7,938 nt of DNA from Thermococci archaeon (lineage in GTDB: Archaea > Methanobacteriota_B > Thermococci > Thermococcales > Thermococcaceae). The number at the start of each line of letters is the position of its first letter. The first letter of the stretch is position 1. Below the pieces are notes generated by a model. The model saw only the letters and a program-made list of their open reading frames with translations. It was not told where the DNA came from and did not search any database. The DNA is taken from contig QMUB01000044.1 of assembly GCA_003663695.1 (NCBI GenBank), positions 1-7,938 on the forward strand. Reading direction: 5' to 3'. The position numbers were made by a program, and so were the translations under genes. Shown here one piece after another: positions 1 to 6,920 of the stretch.

Positions 1-520
1 CTATGGCTATCCCCTCAATGCCGTGTTTGTACGCAATCTGGAGGCTTTCTTCGAGGGCTTTTATAACTTCATGGACAGGGTCTTTGAAGTCCTCAACTTT
101 CTTATGGGCGCAGACTATTACGGGAACGTCGTACTCCTTAGCTACTTTAGCCATGTTTTCGTCGCCTTTTAGGCCACTCACGTCGTTTATTATGTCTGCC
201 CCAGCTTTTAACGCTTCTTCCGCTACCCTCGCGCTCGTGGTGTCGATACTTATTGGCACATCAACGTGCTCCCTGATTGTTTTAATCGCCCAAACTGCCC
301 TCCTAACTTCCTCTTCAACTGGAATTTGAGTCTCCAAGTATGGTGCCGTTGATTTTGCACCAACATCTATGAAGGATGCTCCATCTTCAACCATCTTTAG
401 AACCGTCTGGATGAGCTCTTCTTCGCTCTGCTTAACGCTTCCTTTAAAGAAGCTCTCCGGTGAAACATTTATCACTCCCATGACTTTTGGCTTGCTTAGG
501 TCAACACCTGCAAAGCGCAT
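1..520 (-). CDS. folP: dihydropteroate synthase-like protein (partial, C-terminus outside window)
   Basis: The first 173 residues are present. Dihydropteroate synthase (DHPS) joins a pterin pyrophosphate to p-aminobenzoate in folate synthesis and is a cytoplasmic TIM barrel. Seen here: a first DHPS-type signature around residues 14-24 (MGVINVSPESF, where the usual form is N-x-T-x-D-S-F), a second at about 47-60 (GASFIDVGAKSTAP), the IDT strand at 92-94 and the pterin-pocket IND at 111-113 followed by VSG. The order and spacing fit DHPS well. The chosen start (MRFAGVD) lies four bases after a GGTGATG ribosome site. In-frame ATGs at 526 and 532 are possible, but the second overlaps that site. 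The membrane-protein gene lies 81 bases upstream on the same strand. The substitutions in signature 1 and the archaeal host mean the true substrate may be a modified pterin or another acceptor. Family assignment is firm; exact reaction is not. Confidence 0.8.
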   Translation of the reverse strand, partial: MRFAGVDLSKPKVMGVINVSPESFFKGSVKQSEEELIQTVLKMVEDGASFIDVGAKSTAPYLETQIPVEEEVRRAVWAIKTIREHVDVPISIDTTSARVAEEALKAGADIINDVSGLKGDENMAKVAKEYDVPVIVCAHKKVEDFKDPVHEVIKALEESLQIAYKHGIEGIAI

Positions 521-523
521 GAG

Positions 524-530
524 CATCACC
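524..530 (-). promoter_or_regulatory. ribosome binding site of the DHPS-like gene
   Basis: GGTGATG on the minus strand is complementary to the archaeal 16S rRNA 3' end. It sits three bases before the ATG at 520, which favours that start over the in-frame ATGs at 526 and 532. The same GGTGAT-plus-three spacing is seen before the gene at 7718. Confidence 0.6.
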
Positions 531-582
531 ATGAGATATATGTTGATAAGTTTTTTGAGTTGTCTTTTAGCTCTAAATCTCC

Positions 583-596
583 AAATAAAAATAAAA
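583..596 (-). terminator. T-rich tract after the membrane-protein gene; may double as a promoter element for the DHPS-like gene
   Basis: On the minus strand this reads TTTTATTTTTATTT, beginning a few bases after the stop codon of the membrane-protein gene. Archaeal intrinsic termination uses such T tracts without needing a hairpin. The preceding GAAAAAC followed by TTTTATT also resembles a BRE/TATA element (compare GAAAC-TTTTATATA at the TrmBL2-like promoter), so the stretch could start transcription of the DHPS-like gene with a leader of about 45 bases. Either role is inferred from composition and position only. Confidence 0.4.
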
Positions 597-601
597 GTTT
601 T

Positions 602-1483
602 TCAGAACTCCAAATCAAACTCTTCCTCTATCTCTTCTTCCTTCTGCAGGACATTGTAAAACATGAATCCACCAATAGCTTGAAGTGCAATTGAAAGTGC
701 TTGGAATGGAGCACTTACAAGCTGCAGAACTAGCTGAGGTATGAATCCTGAGCTTCCAAGGAATGCAATTCCTCCAAATGATGCTGGAATGATGGAAATC
801 AGGATGATGGCTAGAGCCAATAATAACCCAAAGCCAAGTGAAGAGAGCTTTTTCCTCCATGCTAATCCTATGACCCCGAAAGCTTCCCCCATGTTCCCCT
901 TTATCACATAGGCAGGAACTGCAGTTACGGTTATCGTGAACACATAACCGATTACCGGAAGCATCACTATCAGCAGGAGAAACACTCCCAGTATGGTTAT
1001 ATCCGACTTCATGGCTATCCCAAGGGCTATTAAGAGGATTCCGGGAAGAAATGCCATAAACGCTATCAATGCTGCGGCTATGTTTATTAAAATTCTAATA
1101 ACCACAACAGCGGGCATCTTCTTTGTCCCTTCAATAAGAAGGGAACCCAAGGAGTATATCTCACCACTCGAGTTCAGGAGAGCTCCCTTTATGAGGGCAT
1201 AAATTGCTATGCTGGCTATCACAAGTTCAATCAGTCCGCTGATGGAGGTTCTCTTCAAGAGTGTCATCAGCTGGCTTTCCTGCATTAGATTACCATACTC
1301 TTCTATTATAACATTGCCCTCCTTTTCGAAGTTTTGAAAACCCATTGGAGTCATTGGAACATCTTTGAGCATGTAAGCGTTTATAGGAGCCATTATCAGG
1401 GCGACGAGGAGGGGTATCAGGAGGAGTTTTGGGTTTCTCGTTATGAATTCAATTGTTTTTCCAAATGCTTCTATGGCACTCAT
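602..1483 (-). CDS. multi-pass membrane protein of unknown function
   Basis: I do not recognise a named family with certainty. The 293-residue protein has about six or seven hydrophobic segments, at roughly residues 19-38, 82-103, 125-158 (long enough for two helices or a helix plus re-entrant loop), 162-193, 214-243 and 247-277. A soluble, acidic, probably extracytoplasmic loop lies at about 40-80. The C-terminus is a very acidic tail (KEEEIEEEFDLEF). There is no cleavable signal peptide, enzyme motif or transporter signature. The layout resembles uncharacterised prokaryotic membrane families of DUF4013-like type, which is a guess. The start at 1483 (MSAIEAFGK) is chosen because a GGTGGTG ribosome site precedes it closely; the reading frame stays open upstream to a GTG at 1561, but that stretch overlaps promoter-like sequence. 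It diverges from reverse gyrase across 141 bases and is followed by the DHPS-like gene on the same strand. Confidence 0.8.
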   Translation of the reverse strand: MSAIEAFGKTIEFITRNPKLLLIPLLVALIMAPINAYMLKDVPMTPMGFQNFEKEGNVIIEEYGNLMQESQLMTLLKRTSISGLIELVIASIAIYALIKGALLNSSGEIYSLGSLLIEGTKKMPAVVVIRILINIAAALIAFMAFLPGILLIALGIAMKSDITILGVFLLLIVMLPVIGYVFTITVTAVPAYVIKGNMGEAFGVIGLAWRKKLSSLGFGLLLALAIILISIIPASFGGIAFLGSSGFIPQLVLQLVSAPFQALSIALQAIGGFMFYNVLQKEEEIEEEFDLEF

Positions 1484-1486
1484 CAA

Positions 1487-1493
1487 CACCACC
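1487..1493 (-). promoter_or_regulatory. ribosome binding site setting the membrane-protein start
   Basis: GGTGGTG on the minus strand, three bases before the ATG at 1483. It supports the 293-residue form rather than the extended reading frame that opens with GTG at 1561 and would add 26 residues. Confidence 0.55.
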
Positions 1494-1546
1494 ATAATTA
1501 GTAAAGTTTTTAGGTTTAAAAATCTTTTTGAGCTCATCCTATACAC

Positions 1547-1571
1547 TTTTAAACACTCCACGAGTTTAAAA
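1547..1571. promoter_or_regulatory. divergent promoter region with inverted TATA-like boxes
   Basis: TTTTAAAC (1547-1554) and GTTTAAAA (1564-1571) form an exact 8-bp inverted repeat with a 9-base spacer. Each arm reads as an AT-rich TATA-like box for one direction: the left arm for the membrane-protein gene and the right arm for reverse gyrase. Implied leaders would be about 40 and 30 bases. A second candidate box for reverse gyrase is GATATAAG at 1579-1586, which gives a shorter leader of about 17 bases. For the minus strand another AT-rich stretch lies at about 1514-1521. Which box is used cannot be decided from sequence alone. Confidence 0.4.
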
Positions 1572-1613
1572 CAACACAGATATAAGGGTTAAGCAAAAAA
1601 GTTTAAAGAGCGT

Positions 1614-1618
1614 AGGTG
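1614..1618 (+). promoter_or_regulatory. ribosome binding site of reverse gyrase
   Basis: AGGTG(A) lies at 1614-1619, five bases ahead of the ATG at 1625. The in-frame GTG at 1616 falls inside this site, so it is not a likely start. Confidence 0.65.
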
Positions 1619-1624
1619 AGAATC

Positions 1625-4600
1625 ATGAAGGCAATCTATAGAGAAATGTGCCCAAACTGCGAAGAGAGAATAAGCGATGAGCGCTTGATAATCAAACATC
1701 CATGTGAGAAATGCCTGAATGATGAGGTTTCTGTAGATGAATATTTCACTCTTCTCAAAAGCGTAAGGGATTCTCTTGCATTGCGTGGTACTCTAAAGGA
1801 ATGGGAAGAACTTTATCGGGTTGAAAGTCAGCTTAAAGAAGTGGAGTCGCTTTTTAATAGAACCACCGGCTATCACTTTTGGAGTGCCCAAAAGACATGG
1901 GTGAGGCGTTTAATAAAAGGAAAGAGCTTCTCTATTATAGCTCCAACAGGGATGGGGAAGAGCGTTTTTGGAACATTTATGGCAGTGTATTATGCATCAA
2001 AAGGCAAAAGGAGCTATATCGTTCTCCCAACTACTCCCCTCGTCAAGCAGACGATAAGAAGAATTCAGGAGTTTGCTGAAAAAGCGGGAATTAAGCTCAA
2101 TCTTGTCTATTATCACGGTGAACTTAAAAAGAAAGAGAAAGAAGCCATGAAAGAAAAAATTGCCAGAGGAAATTTCACCATTCTCATAACTTCGGCACAG
2201 TTCCTAGCGAGAAAGTTTGAAATGCTCAAGGAGAATCGCTTTGATTTTATCTTCGTTGACGATGTGGACGCCTTTTTAAAGGCTTCAAAGAACATAGACC
2301 GCTCCCTTCTCCTTCTTGGGTTCAACGAGGAAATGATCCAAAAGGCGTGGCAGCTCATTAGATTGAGAAAACAAATAGGAAAACTCCTGAGGGGCAGGGA
2401 GAGTGAGAAAAAGCAAGAAGAACTCAGAAATACCAATGGCGAAATAAGCAGAGTGGAGAATGAAATTAAGGAGTTCATTAAAAATCATGAGAATGAGATA
2501 GGAACCCTCGTCATAGCTTCGGCAACTGGGAGAGCAAGGGGGGATAGAATAAAGCTCTACAGAGAACTCCTAGGATTTGAAGTTGGAAGTGGAAGGAGCG
2601 CCCTCAGAAACGTGGAGGATGTTTATTTAATACCCTCAAAGAGCATCGAGGAGCATCTGGAAGAGCTTCTCCCAAGACTGGGCAGGGGAGGCTTAATATT
2701 CGTTCCAACTGATCAGGGAATAGCATATGCCGAAGAGCTCGCCCAGAAGCTAAGGGATAAGGGGTTCAATATTGAGCTGGTCTCGTCTAGGAGCAAAAAA
2801 GCCCTTGAGAAGTTTGAGAGAGGCGAAGTTGATATACTCATCGGCATGGCCAGCTATTATGGTTCCATAGTCAGGGGACTGGATTTACCCCATTTAATCA
2901 GATATGCCATCTTTACAGGTCTGCCCAAGTTTAAATTCAGCATGAATCTGGAACATCCAACGATCTACCGTATCTTGGGTTTGATCAGCGGGATATTTGA
3001 CTTTTTGAGCGATGATGATAGAAGGGAGGGTGAAAAAATATATGCAAGGCTTAGGCGGCTTATCCAAACAATGCCACAGTACGAGCTCTTAAAAATTGAG
3101 GAGGCACTGGCAGAGGGTTTGCCCCTGGAGGGATATCACAATCATGTTCTTGAGGTTTTCAAACAGGCTGTTGAGTTCTTAAGGAATGTGCTCAAAAAGG
3201 AGGAGGTTCTCAAAAAAATCGAAGAAGACCCCTTTGTGAGCCTCCATAAGGAGGGAGAGACGCTATACATAGAAATCCCTGATGTTAGAACATACATACA
3301 GGCTAGCGGAAGAACATCGAGGCTCTTCGCGGGTGGAATTACCAAGGGTCTGGCAATATCAATCGTGGATAACTTAAAGATTTTCAACGGCATGAGGAGA
3401 CAGCTGAAGTGGCGCTTCCCCGAATTTGAGTGGAAGAGTCTTGAAGAGCTTGATTTGGAGAGTTTACTCAGGGAGATCGACGAAGACAGGGAGAAGGTAA
3501 AAGGTGTTATAGAGGGAAAACTGGTCTATAAAAAGCTTGATCTGGTGAAATCCTCACTTTTGATTGTAGAATCACCCAATAAAGCCCGAACCATAGCGAA
3601 CTTCTTTGGACAGCCAAGCAAGAGGAGAATCGGAGATTTGACAGCTTATGAAGTGAGCACGGGAGATAGAATGCTCATAATACTGGCTAGCGGTGGGCAC
3701 ATGTTTGATCTAACCACGATGGAAGGATACCATGGAGTTGAAATCAGAGACAACAATGGAAAACTCTTTTTTGTTCCCATATATGATACCATAAAGCGCT
3801 GTCGTGATTGTGGCCATCAGTTTGTGGACTGGGAAGAAAAAGGGATCTGTCCAAGGTGTGGCTCGAAAAATGTACGGGATGCACTCCAAAATGTAAAAGC
3901 CATGCGTGATCTTGCTCGGGAAGTTGATGAGGTTTTAATAGGCACCGACCCCGATGTGGAAGGAGAGAAGATAGCATGGGATATAAGAAACGTCCTGAGT
4001 CCCTATACCCCAAACATAAAACGCATAGAATTTCATGAGGTCACGAGACCCGCCATTCTCAGGGCGATAGAAAATGCGAGGGATATTAACGAGCAGAGGG
4101 TCAATGCACAGCTTGTGAGGCGTATAGAGGATAGATGGATAGGATTTGAGCTCAGCAAAATACTGCAAGAGGTCTTTGAAAATTACAACCTATCGGCGGG
4201 TAGGGGTCAGACACCGGTTTTAGGGTGGATAATCCAGAGGTACAAAGAATTCAATGAGAGCAAGACGAATTTTGTGGCATTAACCCTCGAAAATGACCTG
4301 CACGTTCTTTTGGAGGGTGTGAAAGAGGATGTGGAAGAGGTCGTGGTTGAGGAAGTTGAGCTCGAAGAGAAGAATGTCAACCCATATCCACCTTATACCA
4401 CGGATACAATGCTCCAGGATGCCTCGCGCTTTTTAAAGCTCTCAGCACCTCAAACGATGAGACTGGCACAGGATCTCTTTGAACTGGGTTTAATCACATA
4501 CATGAGGACTGACTCAACCCACGTGAGTACAGCGGGGATAGGGATAGCGAAAGAGTACATAATCGATGAAATCGGCGATGAGTACTTCAAACCGAGGCCC

Positions 4601-5281
4601 TGGGGGGAGGAGGGTGCCCATGAATGTATCCGTCCCACACGCCCTCTGGACACAGGTAGATTGCTCCAGCTGGTCAAGGATGGGATTATAATACTCGCAA
4701 AGCCCTTAACGAGGAACCACTTCCGTCTATATGATATGATATTCAGACGTTTCATGGCTTCTCAAATGCCTGCTGCAAAAGTCCTCTACGAAAGGGCACT
4801 AATTGACGCAAAAATAACGAAAGCACATGTGGAAGGTTACGTTGAGGTGCTCTACGATGGATGGAGCAGAATAAAACCCCTACCAATGTGGAAGATTCCA
4901 AAGCTGAAAACAGGAGAGAAGCTTAAAGTCAGGGAGATAAAGAAATGGAAGGCACCAAAAGTTCAGCTCTACACCCAGGGAGATATAATAGCCATGATGA
5001 AGGAGCGCAAGATAGGAAGGCCCTCGACGTATGCAAAGATAGTCCAGACTCTGCTCTCCAGATACTATGTTATAGAGACAAAGGGACGCAAGAGACTTGT
5101 TCCAACGGAACAGGGGATCAAGGTTTATCATTATCTCCTGAGCAAATACAAGGACTTAGTAAGTGAGGAAAAAACTAGAAAACTTGAAGAAATCATGGAT
5201 CTAATCGAAGCCGGAAAGGCTGACTACCAAGAGGCATTAAATGAAACGTATAATGAGATCAAATATTACATAAAGGGATAA
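1625..5281 (+). CDS. rgy: reverse gyrase (helicase-like plus type IA topoisomerase)
   Basis: This enzyme introduces positive supercoils into DNA at the cost of ATP and is characteristic of hyperthermophiles. The protein has 1218 residues, the usual length for Thermococcales. Domains in order: N-terminal zinc finger (C9, C12, C27, C30); SF2 helicase-like module with Walker A APTGMGKS (106-113), motif II DDVD (212-215), SATG (299-302) and motif [10 protein letters not shown] (559-566); a charged helical insert at about 247-290 in the first RecA fold; and a latch-type insert at about 435-545 in the second. The topoisomerase half follows: Toprim start VESPNKA with catalytic E649, a second zinc finger (C726, C729, C742, C745) inside Toprim, the acidic triad region TDPDVEGE (D775, D777), and the strand-cleaving tyrosine Y959 in ITYMRTDS. 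All key residues are present, with no intein or frameshift. The ATG at 1625 is chosen for its ribosome site. It is read toward the TrmBL2-like gene 272 bases downstream. Confidence 0.98.
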   Translation: MKAIYREMCPNCEERISDERLIIKHPCEKCLNDEVSVDEYFTLLKSVRDSLALRGTLKEWEELYRVESQLKEVESLFNRTTGYHFWSAQKTWVRRLIKGKSFSIIAPTGMGKSVFGTFMAVYYASKGKRSYIVLPTTPLVKQTIRRIQEFAEKAGIKLNLVYYHGELKKKEKEAMKEKIARGNFTILITSAQFLARKFEMLKENRFDFIFVDDVDAFLKASKNIDRSLLLLGFNEEMIQKAWQLIRLRKQIGKLLRGRESEKKQEELRNTNGEISRVENEIKEFIKNHENEIGTLVIASATGRARGDRIKLYRELLGFEVGSGRSALRNVEDVYLIPSKSIEEHLEELLPRLGRGGLIFVPTDQGIAYAEELAQKLRDKGFNIELVSSRSKKALEKFERGEVDILIGMASYYGSIVRGLDLPHLIRYAIFTGLPKFKFSMNLEHPTIYRILGLISGIFDFLSDDDRREGEKIYARLRRLIQTMPQYELLKIEEALAEGLPLEGYHNHVLEVFKQAVEFLRNVLKKEEVLKKIEEDPFVSLHKEGETLYIEIPDVRTYIQASGRTSRLFAGGITKGLAISIVDNLKIFNGMRRQLKWRFPEFEWKSLEELDLESLLREIDEDREKVKGVIEGKLVYKKLDLVKSSLLIVESPNKARTIANFFGQPSKRRIGDLTAYEVSTGDRMLIILASGGHMFDLTTMEGYHGVEIRDNNGKLFFVPIYDTIKRCRDCGHQFVDWEEKGICPRCGSKNVRDALQNVKAMRDLAREVDEVLIGTDPDVEGEKIAWDIRNVLSPYTPNIKRIEFHEVTRPAILRAIENARDINEQRVNAQLVRRIEDRWIGFELSKILQEVFENYNLSAGRGQTPVLGWIIQRYKEFNESKTNFVALTLENDLHVLLEGVKEDVEEVVVEEVELEEKNVNPYPPYTTDTMLQDASRFLKLSAPQTMRLAQDLFELGLITYMRTDSTHVSTAGIGIAKEYIIDEIGDEYFKPRPWGEEGAHECIRPTRPLDTGRLLQLVKDGIIILAKPLTRNHFRLYDMIFRRFMASQMPAAKVLYERALIDAKITKAHVEGYVEVLYDGWSRIKPLPMWKIPKLKTGEKLKVREIKKWKAPKVQLYTQGDIIAMMKERKIGRPSTYAKIVQTLLSRYYVIETKGRKRLVPTEQGIKVYHYLLSKYKDLVSEEKTRKLEEIMDLIEAGKADYQEALNETYNEIKYYIKG

Positions 5282-5324
5282 ATATCACGAAAGTAATGAA
5301 CATCTAGAGCATCTCTTGTTCCTA

Positions 5325-5330
5325 TTTTTT
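5325..5330 (+). terminator. T-run, probable terminator of reverse gyrase
   Basis: A run of six T, within CCTATTTTTTAC, lies about 45 bases after the reverse gyrase stop. No clear hairpin precedes it, as is usual in archaea, where a T run alone can end transcription. Confidence 0.45.
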
Positions 5331-5332
5331 AC

Positions 5333-5403
5333 AATAGTAATTTCATATTCCTTTAAAAAGTTAGCATTGGGCGACCATAAGGCTTAAATTTGATAATAGT
5401 AAT
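5333..5403 (+). repeat. direct repeat AATAGTAAT, two copies
   Basis: Identical nonamers at 5333-5341 and 5395-5403, 62 bases apart start to start, both upstream of the TrmBL2-like promoter. In such AT-rich sequence a chance match is quite possible, so this is reported as a pattern only. Confidence 0.4.
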
Positions 5404-5428
5404 ATAATTGTATAGCCATGCAACTTCC

Positions 5429-5445
5429 CTAATATCCCATATTAG
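5429..5445. repeat. perfect inverted repeat upstream of the TrmBL2-like gene
   Basis: CTAATAT (5429-5435), a CCC spacer, and ATATTAG (5439-5445) make an exact 7-bp dyad. Its centre is about 65 bases upstream of the TATA box. The position suits an upstream regulator or activator site. It does not match the Thermococcales glycolytic motif bound by TrmBL1. As an RNA hairpin it would be weak (AU-rich stem), so a protein-binding dyad is the likelier reading. Confidence 0.45.
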
Positions 5446-5494
5446 TATTTCACGATTTTGTCATCTAGATAACATAATAAACTATGTAAAGTAT

Positions 5495-5509
5495 AGAAAC
5501 TTTTATATA
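5495..5509 (+). promoter_or_regulatory. BRE/TATA promoter of the TrmBL2-like gene
   Basis: AGAAACT (5495-5501, BRE-like) runs directly into TTTATATA (5502-5509), close to the ideal Thermococcales core promoter. Transcription should begin about 25 bases downstream near 5530-5536, which leaves a leader of about 20 bases carrying the ribosome site. This is the clearest promoter in the window and fits a highly expressed gene. Confidence 0.75.
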
Positions 5510-5539
5510 GGTGTTTAACCAGATAATTGACAGAAATAT

Positions 5540-5548
5540 GGTGGTGGT
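5540..5548 (+). promoter_or_regulatory. ribosome binding site of the TrmBL2-like gene
   Basis: GGTGGTGGT, a partial match to the anti-Shine-Dalgarno sequence repeated in three-base steps, five bases before the ATG at 5554. An ATG at 5538 is out of frame and not used. Confidence 0.55.
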
Positions 5549-5553
5549 AAAAA

Positions 5554-6348
5554 ATGGTAAAGGACAGGATGGTAGATCTTTTACAAGAGCATTTTGAACT
5601 AAACTTATACGAAGCTAGGGCATATGTGGCTTTGGTAGCCTTTGGTGTTTTGACCCCTGCCGAGCTTGCAAGTGTCTCCGAAGTCCCTGCTCCAAGGACA
5701 TACGACGTTTTGAGGAGCCTTGAGAAGAAGGGCTTCGCTATCGGACAGCCAGGAAAAGCCAACAAATACAGGCCCGTTCACCCAACGAACATACTTGAGA
5801 AATTCATTGAGGACTGGCAGGAGCGCATAAAAGACGAGCTTGAAGCTAAGAGAAAAGCCAAGGAAGAACTTATAGAGCTTATGAAACCCTTGATCGAGAC
5901 AGAGATTCCGAAATACGGTGTTGAAAGAGTTTGGGTTGTCAGAGGAATAAGGAATTCCACACTCAAAACAAGAGAAATGCTTGAAAGCGTTGAGAAGGAG
6001 ATACTCCTGGCCGACGATGGATTCCTAGCCTCCAATTTGGAAGACGACTTAGCCAAAGCTGTAGAAAAAGGCATTAGCCTGAAGCTTGTTGTTACAGCAC
6101 CAGTGCTCGAGAGATTGAAGCTCAGCAAACTTATGGATCTCTACAAGAATGGCAAGATTGAACTCAGGGTAATAGACAAAATGGAGCTTCCAATGATGAT
6201 ATGCGATGAGGAGGTCTTTTTTGCACTTGAGGATCTCGCAGCAAGATACTTCAACTACGAGACCCAGATCTGGATCAAGGATCATAGAGTCGTTGATCTC
6301 TTTAAGAGCAGGTTCAATGAATACTGGGAAAAGGGAAAGAAAGTTTGA
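5554..6348 (+). CDS. trmBL2: TrmB-family chromatin protein / transcriptional regulator, TrmBL2-like
   Basis: The 264-residue length and sequence match what I recall of TrmBL2 (PF0496 in P. furiosus, TK0471 in T. kodakarensis). TrmBL2 is an abundant DNA-binding protein that coats DNA into thick fibres and represses genes broadly. Seen here: an N-terminal winged helix at about residues 8-72, with the TrmB-type core LNLYEARAYVAL, helix-turn-helix TPAELASVSEVPAPRTYDVL and LEKKGFA. A charged coiled-coil linker follows at about 80-115 (LEAKRKAKEELIELM), then a TrmB-type C-terminal domain at about 120-260 ending in a lysine-rich tail. Unlike TrmB and TrmBL1, TrmBL2 is not known as a sugar sensor; I cannot exclude a ligand from sequence. 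It follows reverse gyrase on the same strand but has its own strong promoter. Both proteins shape the chromosome. Confidence 0.93.
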   Translation: MVKDRMVDLLQEHFELNLYEARAYVALVAFGVLTPAELASVSEVPAPRTYDVLRSLEKKGFAIGQPGKANKYRPVHPTNILEKFIEDWQERIKDELEAKRKAKEELIELMKPLIETEIPKYGVERVWVVRGIRNSTLKTREMLESVEKEILLADDGFLASNLEDDLAKAVEKGISLKLVVTAPVLERLKLSKLMDLYKNGKIELRVIDKMELPMMICDEEVFFALEDLAARYFNYETQIWIKDHRVVDLFKSRFNEYWEKGKKV

Positions 6349-6364
6349 TTTTCTCTTTTAAATT
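6349..6364. terminator. short convergent junction, T-rich on the plus strand
   Basis: Only 16 bases separate the stop codons of the TrmBL2-like gene and the winged-helix gene. On the plus strand they begin with TTTTCTCTTTT, a plausible terminator. For minus-strand transcripts the nearest pyrimidine-rich stretch lies within the 3' end of the TrmBL2-like coding region (about 6325-6345), so the operon mRNA may overlap the TrmBL2-like mRNA in antisense. Confidence 0.4.
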
Positions 6365-6601
6365 TTAGAAAGAGGTGGATCCGTAAAACTCCTTTTCGAG
6401 CTTCTTTTCTTCCTCGCTGACCTCCTTAATCTTCCAGTATATCTTTCCTTCTCTTTCGAAGCTCTCAACTTTTCCCTGCTCTGAAAGCCTCATCAATACT
6501 TTTCTAACTTCCAGAACTTTTAGATTCGTTTTTTCTGCAATTCCTTCAACTGTAAGTCCCTCTTCTCCTTCCAAACTTTCTAAAACTTTCAAATGTTTCA
6601 T
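6365..6601 (-). CDS. small winged helix-turn-helix protein
   Basis: The 78-residue protein is nearly all one winged-helix domain. A first helix MKHLKVLESLEG is followed by the HTH helix LTVEGIAEKTN (16-26), a recognition helix at about 27-42 (LKVLEVRKVLMRLSEQG), and a two-stranded wing VESFEREGKIYWKI (45-58). A short acidic and lysine-rich helix ends in FYGSTSF. The fold suggests DNA binding, or use as a protein-interaction module as in small archaeal transcription-factor-like proteins; the target is unknown. It is the last gene of a three-gene operon. Its ATG overlaps the stop of the zinc-ribbon gene as ATGA, so translational coupling is expected, and it also has its own strong GGAGGGA site. 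There is no effector domain or metal-binding cysteine. Confidence 0.85.
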   Translation of the reverse strand: MKHLKVLESLEGEEGLTVEGIAEKTNLKVLEVRKVLMRLSEQGKVESFEREGKIYWKIKEVSEEEKKLEKEFYGSTSF

Positions 6602-6918
6602 TCCAATCCCTCCAATTTCTTATAATGTTCGAGAATCCTAATTAGTCTTTCGATTATCTCAAGGTGCTCCTTCATCTCCCCGGGATCTTCAGGCAGGTTA
6701 TTTATGAGGATTTTTATTCTCTCCATTAAAATTTCTTCTATACCGCGCATCTCCTTCTTTCTCTGCTGTTCCCGATACTCACACACAGGACAAAAAATTC
6801 GACCGTTCTTTTCAAAGAGCGGAGAACCACACTTAGGACAGTGCTTGTCGAGCATTTTTGCACCTGAAAGCAGTAGGGGGGCTATTATCTTCCTAATCTC
6901 CTCACTGGTCAGTGCCAT
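6598..6918 (-). CDS. UPF0148 / autoantigen p27-type zinc-ribbon protein
   Basis: The 106-residue protein matches the archaeal relatives of the Sjogren's syndrome/scleroderma autoantigen 1 family (Auto_anti-p27; human ZNRD2). Seen here: an N-terminal helix whose core LLLSGAKMLDKHCPKCG is diagnostic, four zinc ligands C27, C30, C43 and C46 forming a zinc ribbon, and a long charged helix at about 48-105 likely to form a coiled coil. No catalytic residues are visible. The biochemical role in archaea is not established; scaffold or nucleic-acid-associated functions are inference. An ATG at 6924 overlaps the upstream stop (ATGA), but the GGAGGA site abuts it with no spacing. The ATG at 6918 has six bases of spacing and is preferred; the longer form would add Met-Ser. 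It is the middle gene of the operon. Confidence 0.88.
   Translation of the reverse strand: MALTSEEIRKIIAPLLLSGAKMLDKHCPKCGSPLFEKNGRIFCPVCEYREQQRKKEMRGIEEILMERIKILINNLPEDPGEMKEHLEIIERLIRILEHYKKLEGLE
6607..6613 (-). promoter_or_regulatory. ribosome binding site of the winged-helix gene
   Basis: GGAGGGA on the minus strand inside the 3' end of the zinc-ribbon gene, five bases before the ATG at 6601. Together with the ATGA overlap it implies coupled but also independent initiation. Confidence 0.65.
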
Positions 6919-6920
6919 AC

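Larger units (their letters stand above)
5282..5553. other. AT-rich gene-free region between reverse gyrase and the TrmBL2-like gene
   Basis: These 272 bases hold no credible reading frame on either strand; an open stretch on the minus strand from 5765 to 5442 is antisense to the start of the TrmBL2-like gene and has no ribosome site. The region contains a T tract after reverse gyrase, two copies of AATAGTAAT, a perfect 7-bp inverted repeat, and the BRE/TATA promoter of the next gene. It is long for a Thermococcales spacer, which suggests regulatory content upstream of the core promoter. Confidence 0.7.

Noticed and set aside
3..329. Plus-strand open frame opposite the DHPS-like gene
   Set aside because: It is the antisense of a well-supported coding region and encodes a Ser/Thr/Leu-rich product without motifs.
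2113..2488. Minus-strand open frames within reverse gyrase
   Set aside because: They are shadows of the lysine/glutamate-rich helicase insert, giving Ser/Phe/Leu-rich sequence, with no start signals.
1625..5281. Possible intein or domain split in reverse gyrase
   Set aside because: Some archaeal reverse gyrases carry inteins or are split in two. Here all helicase and topoisomerase motifs follow in normal order and spacing over 1218 residues, with no Cys/Ser-start or His-Asn splice block.
5283..5299. TATCAC half-site resembling the Thermococcales glycolytic motif (TATCAC-N5-GTGATA)
   Set aside because: The second half reads TAATGA, matching GTGATA at only one of six positions, and the site lies at the end of reverse gyrase rather than near a promoter.
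5429..5445. Inverted repeat as an RNA hairpin terminator or riboswitch
   Set aside because: A seven-pair, mostly AU stem with a three-base loop is too weak at hyperthermophile temperatures, and it lies upstream of the mapped-looking core promoter, so it is probably not transcribed with the TrmBL2-like gene.
5282..5494. Non-coding RNA, tRNA or CRISPR in the spacer
   Set aside because: The spacer is AT-rich throughout. Structured RNAs of hyperthermophiles are strongly GC-rich, and no regularly spaced repeats are present.
5442..5765. Minus-strand open frame over the TrmBL2-like promoter and start
   Set aside because: It is antisense to a strongly supported gene, has no ribosome site, and its composition is that of a shadow frame (runs of Ser, Cys and Tyr).
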